Assembly (NCBI RefSeq): GCF_018129995.1
Contig: NZ_JAFCKS010000004.1
Location: forward strand, 310,001 to 374,000
Source: Bradyrhizobium sp. SZCCT0153
GTDB lineage: Bacteria; Pseudomonadota; Alphaproteobacteria; Rhizobiales; Xanthobacteraceae
Length of the DNA stretch: 64,000 bases
Direction: 5' to 3'
The position numbers were made by a program, and so were the translations under genes. Shown here in pieces: positions 26,141 to 33,084 of the stretch (positions within the stretch are counted from its first letter, which is position 1; the number at the start of each line of letters is the position of its first letter). The notes under the pieces were generated by a model. It was not told where the DNA came from and made no database searches. It worked only from the letters and a program-made list of their open reading frames with translations.

Positions 26141-26506
26141 TTCGGTCTCCTCAGCTTGATCGATCGCGGTGGCAACATGCGGTTCAAGCGAAGGTTCCTG
26201 TCCGTCGAATTCAAGGAACTCGGCCCACAATCTGGTGTTGTTACACCATGGCAAAGAGACGAGACGTTGGCCCAATGACGGTTCAGCCCGAGCGAAACTG
26301 GGCCGCTCGGCCGGTCGCCGAAAATGCGCCTGAGAAAAAGCCGCGGCCACGATCGGACCGGTTGAGCGCGACGCGGGCCACCTCGTTAAGGCAGCATGCG
26401 CTCCGAACGCAGCGCGCGTTGCTCGCCGGCAAGAGCGACGGTCGCAGGAGCACCTCGAAATGATAAGCCGGTCTTTCGGCGTGCCGGCTGTTTGGGGTCA
26501 GAACAC
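26141..26506. promoter_or_regulatory. 366-base divergent intergenic region with a short palindrome
   Basis: The gap separates the PRC-barrel gene (leftward) and the metallopeptidase gene (rightward). Open frames cross it on both strands, but none has a convincing start or composition. TGGTGT at 26233-26238 and ACACCA at 26243-26248 form a small inverted repeat with a four-base spacer about 95 bases upstream of the PRC-barrel start, a possible operator. Otherwise I see nothing. Confidence 0.4.
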
Positions 26507-27496
26507 GTGAAGATATTTCAGTGCCCGTCATGTCGCCAACCTGTTTCGTTCGAGCACGTCGCGTGCGCGAATTGCAGCACCGAGCTGGTGTTCGATTCCG
26601 CGCGCATCGACATGACGAAACTTGCATCCAATCAGTCTTGCCGTAACCGCGAGATCATCGGCTGCAACTGGTGTGTCGAGGGTGCGGACTGGTATTGCGG
26701 CTCATGCCGCCTTACGCGCACCACACCAGACCTCGGCAGCACCAGAAACATCATGCTCTGGCGGCGCATGGAGGAAGCCAAGCGCCGTCTCCTCTACGAC
26801 CTCGCTCGCCTGGGGCTTCCGCTTGCATCCCGCAGTGGCGCGCAATTGGCGTTCGACATACTCTCGGACGAAGCCAATCCGATTTTGACGGGGCATCTCT
26901 CGGGCCTGATCACGCTCAATCTCGCGGAGGCCGACGACGTCGAGCGCGAAGCGCGCCGCGTGGCGTTCCGGGAGCCGTACCGCACCCTGCTCGGACATTT
27001 CCGGCACGAGATCGGTCACTTCTATTGGGACCTCCTCGTCGACGGCACCACATTCCAGGCGCCGTTCAAGCTGATTTTCGGTGACGAGACCCAGGACTAT
27101 CAGGCCGCGATCACCGGCTATTACGGCCGCACCGATCGTTCATACGACCGGCGCGGCTTCATCAGCGAATACGCCACCTCCCATCCCTGGGAGGATTGGG
27201 CGGAAACGTTCGCGCATTTCCTGCATATCGTGTCGACGCTCGACTCGCTGGCAGGTCTGCCGTTGTCCCTTGACGAGCGCGCCCGCCAGACCCTGACGGA
27301 TCCCTATCTGGAGAGCGATTTCGAAGCGCTCCTGGCATTGTGGACGCCGCTCTCCCGCGGCATCAACGCGCTCAATCGCTCGCTCGGAATGAGCGACGCC
27401 TATCCGTTCGACATATCGCCGGCGGTGAAGGGCAAGCTGCATCTCGCGCACATGGCGATCAGCGCATTTCGTGATCAGCAGAGATTGGCGGCATAG
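26507..27496 (+). CDS. Zinc-ribbon and putative zinc metallopeptidase
   Basis: The 329-residue product begins with a zinc ribbon: CPSC, CANC and later a pair of cysteines near NREIIGCNWC and WYCGSC. Then comes a domain with the zinc peptidase motif HEIGH (His167, Glu168, His171) in FRHEIGHFYWDLLVDG. A later conserved stretch EDWAETFAHFLHI probably gives the third ligand. This layout matches the bacterial 'zinc-ribbon and zinc-binding metallopeptidase' family (Peptidase_Mx), whose substrate is unknown. It has no signal peptide, so is likely cytoplasmic. I chose the GTG at 26507, directly before KIFQCPSC; the frame is open upstream but unlike the family. Confidence 0.85.
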   Translation: MKIFQCPSCRQPVSFEHVACANCSTELVFDSARIDMTKLASNQSCRNREIIGCNWCVEGADWYCGSCRLTRTTPDLGSTRNIMLWRRMEEAKRRLLYDLARLGLPLASRSGAQLAFDILSDEANPILTGHLSGLITLNLAEADDVEREARRVAFREPYRTLLGHFRHEIGHFYWDLLVDGTTFQAPFKLIFGDETQDYQAAITGYYGRTDRSYDRRGFISEYATSHPWEDWAETFAHFLHIVSTLDSLAGLPLSLDERARQTLTDPYLESDFEALLALWTPLSRGINALNRSLGMSDAYPFDISPAVKGKLHLAHMAISAFRDQQRLAA

Positions 27497-27517
27497 CGCC
27501 GCGGAGAATGGCCCCGG

Positions 27518-28369
27518 TCATCTCAAGAACGCGCGAATGCTCTCCGCGATCTCCCGTGCATGCGTTTCCAGCGCGAAATGACCGGTGTCGAAGAACTGCA
27601 CCACAGCGTTGGGATTGTCGCGCTTGAACGCCTCGGCGCCGGGCGGAATGAAGAACGGATCGTTCTTGCCCCAGACCGCGAGGAACGGCGGTTTGTGCGT
27701 GCGGAAATACTCCTGGAATGACGGATAGAGCGCGACGTTACTTTTGTAGTCGCCGAACAGATCGAGCTGTACGTCGTCCGAGCCCGGACGCGCCAGGTAG
27801 AAATTGTCGAGGTTCTGGCCGTCCGGCGACACCAGGGTCGCATCGGGAACGCCATGAGTGTACTGCCAGCGGGTCGCCTCCGGCGCGAGGAAGCCGCGCA
27901 GCGCCTCGCGATTGGCCGGCGACGGATCCTGCCAATAGGCCTTGATCGGCGTCCAGCCATCGCTGAGGCCGTCCTCATAGGCGTTGCCGTTCTGCGAGAT
28001 GATCGCCGTGATCCGCTCGGGGTGGCGCAGCGCGAGCCGGAAGCCGGTCGGAGCGCCGTAATCAAACACGTAGACAGCGAAGCGATCGAAGCCGATCACC
28101 TCGGTGAAGCGCTCGATGACGTTCGCGATCTTGTCGAAGCTGTAGCGGAAGGTTTCGCGCGGGGGCATGTCGGACTGGCCGAAGCCGGGCAGGTCGGGCG
28201 CAACGATATGAAATTTGTCGGCGAGCAGCGGGATCAGGTCGCGGAACATGTGGCCGGCGCTCGGGAAGCCGTGCAGAAGTAGAAGCTTTGGCGCGCCCGA
28301 AGGCCCGGCTTCGCGATAGAACACCTTGAAGCCATCGACGTCTGCGGTGCGGTAGGTGGTCTGGGTCAT
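27518..28369 (-). CDS. Alpha/beta hydrolase, haloalkane dehalogenase/epoxide hydrolase-like
   Basis: The 283-residue product has the full alpha/beta-hydrolase layout: oxyanion motif LLHGFPSAGH (residues 31-40), LPGFGQSDMP, and the nucleophile elbow VFDYGAPTG with Asp103 rather than serine. An aspartate nucleophile is typical of haloalkane dehalogenases and epoxide hydrolases. A C-terminal WGKNDPFF stretch holds the acid, and GHFALETHA the histidine. It is divergent from the CGNR-type regulator gene; the 131 bases between them hold a conspicuous operator-like inverted repeat. This suggests that the regulator controls the hydrolase. The natural substrate is unknown. Confidence 0.88.
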   Translation of the reverse strand: MTQTTYRTADVDGFKVFYREAGPSGAPKLLLLHGFPSAGHMFRDLIPLLADKFHIVAPDLPGFGQSDMPPRETFRYSFDKIANVIERFTEVIGFDRFAVYVFDYGAPTGFRLALRHPERITAIISQNGNAYEDGLSDGWTPIKAYWQDPSPANREALRGFLAPEATRWQYTHGVPDATLVSPDGQNLDNFYLARPGSDDVQLDLFGDYKSNVALYPSFQEYFRTHKPPFLAVWGKNDPFFIPPGAEAFKRDNPNAVVQFFDTGHFALETHAREIAESIRAFLR

Positions 28370-28389
28370 GGCCGTCTCCGTTGCTCGAA

Positions 28390-28462
28390 GTAACCTGTTA
28401 AATGCCTAAAAATAGGTTATTAGTCCATATCGTAACTTGTCAATAGTCATTTTACAGGTTAC
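28390..28462. promoter_or_regulatory. Inverted-repeat operator between hydrolase and CGNR regulator
   Basis: GTAACCTGTTAAATG at 28390-28404 is mirrored by CATTTTACAGGTTAC at 28448-28462, with 14 of 15 bases pairing. Between them lies a third AGGTTA copy (AATAGGTTATT at about 28411-28421). The stretch is markedly AT-rich compared with its surroundings. It lies centrally between two divergent genes and is well placed to bind a dimeric repressor, most simply the CGNR protein encoded alongside. Confidence 0.6.
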
Positions 28463-28500
28463 TTGGTCGAGCCATCGTTCGAACCGGCCAGGGACCGCTC

Positions 28501-29118
28501 ATGGACAGACCGCCTGCCATGTTCATCGCCGACTCGCTCGGCCTCGATTTCCTCAACTCGGTGGCGACACCGGTCGAAACGCCCGTCGATTGGATCGACG
28601 ATGGTGACGGCCTGATCGACTGGCTCGCCCAGTCGAAGCTGGTGCCGGTCGATGAGCTCGCCGCGTTGCAGGCGCGCGCGGTGCCGGGAGAGCTGGACAA
28701 GGTCGCAAGCGAGGCGCGCGCCTTGCGCGAATGGTTCAGGGGCTTCGTGCGCAAGCATGCGGGCAGGCCGCTCACGGCGGCGGCTCTCAAAGAACTCGGT
28801 CCGTTGAACAGCTTGTTGGAACGCGACGAGACCTTCAGCCGGATCGAATCCGGACACGGCGATGGCGGCGCTCTTTCGCTGCATAGGAAGCGGCGATGGC
28901 GATCGCCCGAAGCGTTGCTGCTGCCGGTTGGCGAGGCGATGGCGAAGTTCGTCTGCGAGGAGAATTTTGCCGACGTGAAGGCGTGCGAAGGCCATCACTG
29001 CACGATGTTGTTCGCCGACCACACCCGCAGGCGCGCACGGCGGTGGTGCATCATGGCGGTCTGCGGCAACCGCGCCAAGCAGGCCGCGCATCGCAACCGG
29101 CTCAAGAGCAGGCAGTAA
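28501..29118 (+). CDS. ABATE/CGNR zinc-finger domain protein, probable transcription regulator
   Basis: The 205-residue product matches the ABATE plus CGNR zinc-finger family. The N-terminal half starts with ADSLGLDFLNSVATP, the usual opening of this family. The C-terminal zinc finger reads KACEGHHCTMLFAD and ends with the name-giving CGNR (MAVCGNRAKQAAHRNR). Such proteins are thought to be stress-induced or ligand-responsive DNA-binding regulators. The gene is divergent from the dehalogenase-like hydrolase, sharing an inverted-repeat region, and is convergent with the TetR regulator gene 34 bases downstream. Confidence 0.9.
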   Translation: MDRPPAMFIADSLGLDFLNSVATPVETPVDWIDDGDGLIDWLAQSKLVPVDELAALQARAVPGELDKVASEARALREWFRGFVRKHAGRPLTAAALKELGPLNSLLERDETFSRIESGHGDGGALSLHRKRRWRSPEALLLPVGEAMAKFVCEENFADVKACEGHHCTMLFADHTRRRARRWCIMAVCGNRAKQAAHRNRLKSRQ

Positions 29119-29152
29119 TCGACGACGTCCCGGCGCCTCTGTAGCGGCCGAC

Positions 29153-29830
29153 CTATCGCTTCCTGACCAGCTTGAGAGGACGAGCGGTTCTCTGGGTGCG
29201 GGGCTTGATCGCTTCAATTTGCGCATCGGGTGGGCCCAGGAAGCGGACGAGCATCGTCTTCAGGTGCGCCGCGCTCTGCTTGATATCCAGCGTCGGGTTG
29301 CGGATCGGCATCGCGCGGGATCCGTCGATGAGGGCGATCAGGACGTCCGCCGTCGCATCCGGATTCAGTCCCGGATCGACCCGTCCCTGGCTTTGTGCCT
29401 GCCGCAGGAAATCGCTCCACATGCGGCGCACCGTCTCGGTGTGGCGTTCGATGAGCTTGGCGAATTCCGGATTGCGGGCGGCCTCCGCGAGACCGTCCAG
29501 GTTGAGGATCTGCGCAGGGCGAAACCGCAGGCTGGTTTCCTCGATGTCGGTCAGCAGCGCCTCGATCACGTCGGGGGCGGCGAGAATTTTTTCGAAGCGC
29601 TCCGCCGCATGCGCGAGGCCCAGGTCGATCATCGCCTCGATGATCGCCTCCTTGCTCGGAAAGTAGTGATAGAGGTGGCCGGGACTGATGCCGGCCGCGG
29701 TGCAGATGTCTGTCGTGCTGGCGCCGCGGAATCCGTCTCTGATGAAGCAGCGGATCGCCGCGCCGAGGATCTCGCCGCGCTTCTGCTCATGCTTGACGGG
29801 GTCGACTTTCCTCAAACCGGACATCTCCAT
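29153..29830 (-). CDS. TetR family transcriptional regulator
   Basis: The 225-residue product has an N-terminal TetR helix-turn-helix (about residues 18-62): GEILGAAIRCFIRDGFRG, then TTDICTAAGISPGHLYHYF. The C-terminal part is a helical ligand-binding domain that resembles TetR_C-type members; ligand unknown. The start at 29830 has GGGGCGAG before it. It is divergent from the DUF3313-like lipoprotein gene, and the gap contains a perfect 10+10 inverted repeat, a plausible binding site for this regulator. Confidence 0.92.
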   Translation of the reverse strand: MEMSGLRKVDPVKHEQKRGEILGAAIRCFIRDGFRGASTTDICTAAGISPGHLYHYFPSKEAIIEAMIDLGLAHAAERFEKILAAPDVIEALLTDIEETSLRFRPAQILNLDGLAEAARNPEFAKLIERHTETVRRMWSDFLRQAQSQGRVDPGLNPDATADVLIALIDGSRAMPIRNPTLDIKQSAAHLKTMLVRFLGPPDAQIEAIKPRTQRTARPLKLVRKR

Positions 29831-29928
29831 TCACACTCGCCCCGTTTAGCACGACGATTCGCCACGAGAAAATCAAAATTAGAGAGTTCCATCTATTTAT
29901 GTTGACGGATGTTGCTGAACATGGGAGT

Positions 29929-29956
29929 GATTATTAGAGTGATCTATCTAATAATC
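29929..29956. promoter_or_regulatory. Perfect inverted repeat, probable TetR operator
   Basis: GATTATTAGA at 29929-29938 and TCTAATAATC at 29947-29956 are exact reverse complements, separated by eight bases. The 28-base palindrome lies between the divergent TetR and lipoprotein genes, 22 bases before the lipoprotein ATG, in an AT-rich stretch. Size and symmetry fit a TetR-family operator. Binding by the neighbouring regulator is inference. Confidence 0.65.
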
Positions 29957-29977
29957 TGTCGTTGCGGGAATGGGACC

Positions 29978-30853
29978 ATGCGCTTTCCTCGGACGGTCCT
30001 GATGAGTGTCGCGCTGGCTCTCGGCGGGTGCGCGACCGCGCCGCTCGAGCGGGCCGGCTCGCTCAGGAGCTACGACCGGATGTCGGACGCGAACGGGCTG
30101 GTGACGCGATCGCAAATCCGCGTCAACAAGAAGGACGTGCTGGCGGCGAAAACGATCCGGATCGCGTCCACCGTCTTTCCCGCGCGCAACGATGTTGCGT
30201 TGAACCAAAAGGAGCGTCGCCTGGTTGCGAACGCCATCAGCCGCGAGCTGTGTCTGCGCTTGAGCGAACGCTTCCGCATCGTCTCTGCCGACGACGACGC
30301 CGACCTCACGGTGCAGGCGACGGTGACGCATGCCACGCCGACCAGCCCGACCGCTTCCGGCGCATCGAAGGCACTGTCGATTGCCAAGACGGTTGCACTT
30401 CCCGCCGTGCCTGTGCCGGTGCCGAGGCTTCCGGTCGGGCTCGGCAGCCTGTCGGTCGAGGCGGAGGCGCGCGACTTCGCCGGATTTCAGAAGGCGGCGA
30501 TGGTCTGGGCGCGCAGCGCCAACTCCATCTCGAACTCGCCGCGGGTTGCCAACGAGGGCGATGCCTACGACCTTGCCGCCGATTTCGGCGCGGACTTCGC
30601 CAAGCTGGTCACATCGGGAGAATCGCCGTTCGGTGGAATCCCTGCGCTGCCTCCGATGGACAGCATTCCCGTCCGGCTCGGTGGTGCGCCCAAATATGTC
30701 GCGTGCGAAGCGTTCGGCCGATTTCCGGGCCTCACCGGTTTCGCAGGCCAGGGACTCGGCTTGCCGCCAGCCTGGACGGATTCCGGTGCCAAGGACAATT
30801 CACCTCCGGCACCAGCGCACGAGGTGAATTCAGGGCAGCCGCTCACGCAATGA
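29978..30853 (+). CDS. DUF3313-like lipoprotein
   Basis: The 291-residue product has a short lipoprotein signal (MRFPRTVLMSVALALGGC) with the probable lipid attachment at Cys18. The body resembles the DUF3313 family: LRSYDRMSDANGLVTRSQIR near the start, then a domain with LVANAISRELCLRLSERFRI and DLTVQATVTH. That family has no established function. I chose the ATG at 29978 (GGGA before it) since it gives the lipobox. The upstream ATG at 29909 would place the operator inside the gene. The C-terminus is Pro-rich. Regulation by the divergent TetR protein is likely. Confidence 0.8.
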   Translation: MRFPRTVLMSVALALGGCATAPLERAGSLRSYDRMSDANGLVTRSQIRVNKKDVLAAKTIRIASTVFPARNDVALNQKERRLVANAISRELCLRLSERFRIVSADDDADLTVQATVTHATPTSPTASGASKALSIAKTVALPAVPVPVPRLPVGLGSLSVEAEARDFAGFQKAAMVWARSANSISNSPRVANEGDAYDLAADFGADFAKLVTSGESPFGGIPALPPMDSIPVRLGGAPKYVACEAFGRFPGLTGFAGQGLGLPPAWTDSGAKDNSPPAPAHEVNSGQPLTQ

Positions 30854-31078
30854 CCTCGACGCATTCTCTGCCGCGTTCGCCGCGGCGTCCGCCCGAGCGC
30901 TCGCCCTTGGCCGCCAATCCGTGCATGCCCTGGCCGCCATTGTCGTAATTGGACGACCCCGGTCGCGGTCGTCCAAGCGGTCTATCGGCAGGCGGGCTAG
31001 AGTGCCGCGAAGATTGTTTCGCCGACTTTGGAATGTCGCGTCCGATCAGGTCTTCGGATGTGACGGCTGGGGATCAAC

Positions 31079-31888
31079 ATGAAGAATTTTGCTATGGCTG
31101 CCCTGTTCCTTGCCTTCGGAACGGTGGCGGTCCTGGCCGCCGACCTCCCCGTCAAGGCGCGACCTGTGGTCATCGATCCCGGCTACAATTGGAGCGGCTT
31201 CTACGTCGGCGTGAACGGCGGCTATGCCTGGAATAACGCCAACGACGTCGTCGTTTCCGGCACCCCTGTGATCACGGTCTCGCAGCCCGGCGCGGTCCCC
31301 TTCGCCGTCGGCGGACTGCGGCCGGAGGGCTATCTCGTCGGCGGACAGGTCGGCTGGAATTACCAGTTCGGCGCCCGATTGGTCGGCATCGAGGGGGATT
31401 TCGATTTCGCCGACATCAAAGACTCCCGCAATGTCGATTTACCAGTGCTCGGACCGGCTGCCAGGACCAGCGCGAGCGAGAAGATCGACTTCTTCGGCAC
31501 GGTGCGCGGCCGTCTCGGCGGAATCGTGTCGCAGCGGCTGCTGCTGTTCGCGACGGGCGGTCTCGCCTACGCCAACGTCAAGGACAGCACCAACATCAAC
31601 GAGTTCTTCAATGCGCCGGTGATTGGACGGCAGTTCATCGCGAACGCCTCCGACCTGCGGTTCGGATGGACGGTCGGCGCCGGCGCAGAATGGGCCTTTG
31701 CCAGCAACTGGAGCGTCAAGGGCGAGTACCTCTATTACGATCTCGGCAGCCGCACGATCACGGGCTCCCAGACCAATCCGGTCGATACAGAGTTCGCGAC
31801 CTACAGCTTCTCGACTCGCGGAAACATCGTGAAGGCGGGCTTGAACTACAGGTTCGACGGAGGCGGCCCCATTGTTGCAAGATACTGA
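31079..31888 (+). CDS. Outer membrane beta-barrel protein (Omp25/porin family)
   Basis: The 269-residue product begins with a signal peptide (MKNFAMAALFLAFGTVAVLA) cut before ADLP, followed by the family opening YNWSGFYVGVNGGYAWNN. The remainder has the alternating pattern of an eight-stranded barrel (GLRPEGYLVGGQVGWNYQFG, SVKGEYLYYDLGS) and ends in an aromatic residue (IVARY), as outer-membrane barrels do. Rhizobiales carry many copies of this Omp25/RopB-like group; they have structural roles and act at the host interface. Its C-terminal strand NIVKAGLNYRFDG is complete. Probably monocistronic. Confidence 0.93.
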   Translation: MKNFAMAALFLAFGTVAVLAADLPVKARPVVIDPGYNWSGFYVGVNGGYAWNNANDVVVSGTPVITVSQPGAVPFAVGGLRPEGYLVGGQVGWNYQFGARLVGIEGDFDFADIKDSRNVDLPVLGPAARTSASEKIDFFGTVRGRLGGIVSQRLLLFATGGLAYANVKDSTNINEFFNAPVIGRQFIANASDLRFGWTVGAGAEWAFASNWSVKGEYLYYDLGSRTITGSQTNPVDTEFATYSFSTRGNIVKAGLNYRFDGGGPIVARY

Positions 31889-31977
31889 TCTCGGCTAAGA
31901 CACCGATTGACCGCCGCCCGGGCGTTGCCTTGGCGCCGATTCTTGCCCCAAAAACCACCAAATCGACGGTCACTAAG

Positions 31978-32005
31978 CCGGGCAACGGGGGCTTCTGCTG
32001 CCCGG
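31978..32005. terminator. Possible stem-loop after the porin gene
   Basis: CCGGGCA at 31978-31984 and TGCCCGG at 31999-32005 form a 7-bp stem with a 14-base loop, 90 bases after the porin stop and just before the next gene. No T tract follows. It may end the porin transcript, but this is a weak call. Confidence 0.35.
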
Positions 32006-32024
32006 TGGTGGGACTGCGGACTAA

Positions 32025-32969
32025 ATGATTGATCCAAGGCGACTTGTGGTGCTGTCAGCGGTTGCGCTGCTCGCCTTGAATCCCGGCCTGGCCGCAGGCT
32101 CGCCCGCCAAGTCGAAGCGGGCGGCAGTGGCGACCGTCGCGCCGCCTCCACCCCCGCCGGCCGAGCCGCTGCCGCCGCCGAAGATCTACCTGTTTCGCGG
32201 CGCCATGGGCCCGATCTTCTCGACCGGCATGGACCGGCTCGGCGAAAAGCTGACGAAGGCCGGCTTCTCGGCGGATGTCTACGAATTCACCATCTGCCGA
32301 TGGATCGGCGATCGGGCCATCTCCAGCTACAAGGAGACGCCGGCGCCGATCGTGCTGATCGGCCACTCCATGGGCGGGCTGTGCTCGATCGTCATCTCCG
32401 AGATGGCGGCCAAGGAGAACATCCCGATCAGCCTCGTCATCACCATCGATCCCGCGCATGCGACCGGCGACGTGCCGCTCAATGTCGAGCGCTTCATCAA
32501 CATCTTCCTGTCCGACAGCGTGCTCGGCGGCGGCGATGTCGTGGCCGTGCCCGGCTATCGCGGTCACTACGCAAGCTACGACCTCAAGGAGAACAGCCGC
32601 GTCTCGCACATCAATATCGAGAAGTCGGACGACATCCACCGCCAGATCGTCGAGATGGTGACGCAACTGCCGCGCATCCCGCCCCAGACCCAGGTCGATG
32701 CCGTGCCGCTGCGCTATCTCGTGCCGGCGGATACGCTGGTGGAGTTGTGGGATTCCGGCGTGCGGGTGCCTGTGCGCGCCGGCGACACCATGGGGAGCAT
32801 CGCAGCCGCCCACCGCGTGCCGCTGTGGTCGATCGCGCAGAGCAACTCGCTGGCGGAGAACGCGCCGCTTATGCCCGGCCAGTCCATCATCGTCCCGCGT
32901 CATCTGACGCCGCTTGAGCCGATCGCCGCGATGGCGACGCCGCCGCCCGCGCCCGCTGGGCGGAAGTAG
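32025..32969 (+). CDS. Secreted alpha/beta-hydrolase-like protein with C-terminal LysM-like domain
   Basis: The 314-residue product has a signal peptide (VVLSAVALLALNPGLAAG), a proline-rich linker, and a hydrolase-like domain beginning with IYLFRGAMGPIFSTGMDRLG. The nucleophile elbow is VLIGHSMGGLCSIV. This domain is a clear paralogue of the protein at 24872: both have a 'RG...F..G.D.LG..L...G' opening, a GHSxG elbow, an 'ERFIN/ERYIN' stretch and a 'VSHINI/VGHISI' stretch. Unlike the shorter copy, it ends in a LysM-like segment, VRAGDTMGSIAAAHRVPLWS then NAPLMPGQSIIVP, expected to bind peptidoglycan or related glycans. So it may be a wall-associated periplasmic enzyme. Start at 32025 lacks a strong ribosome-binding site. 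Confidence 0.78.
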   Translation: MIDPRRLVVLSAVALLALNPGLAAGSPAKSKRAAVATVAPPPPPPAEPLPPPKIYLFRGAMGPIFSTGMDRLGEKLTKAGFSADVYEFTICRWIGDRAISSYKETPAPIVLIGHSMGGLCSIVISEMAAKENIPISLVITIDPAHATGDVPLNVERFINIFLSDSVLGGGDVVAVPGYRGHYASYDLKENSRVSHINIEKSDDIHRQIVEMVTQLPRIPPQTQVDAVPLRYLVPADTLVELWDSGVRVPVRAGDTMGSIAAAHRVPLWSIAQSNSLAENAPLMPGQSIIVPRHLTPLEPIAAMATPPPAPAGRK

Positions 32970-33084
32970 GAGAAGATCGGGCTGTCGCAGGCCAAGAAGT
33001 TGGATTCCCCTCCCACGCGCAGGGAAGCGCCACGCAGACATTCCGCGATACATGCTCGGCATGCGCATTTTCAGCAGATCGAGG

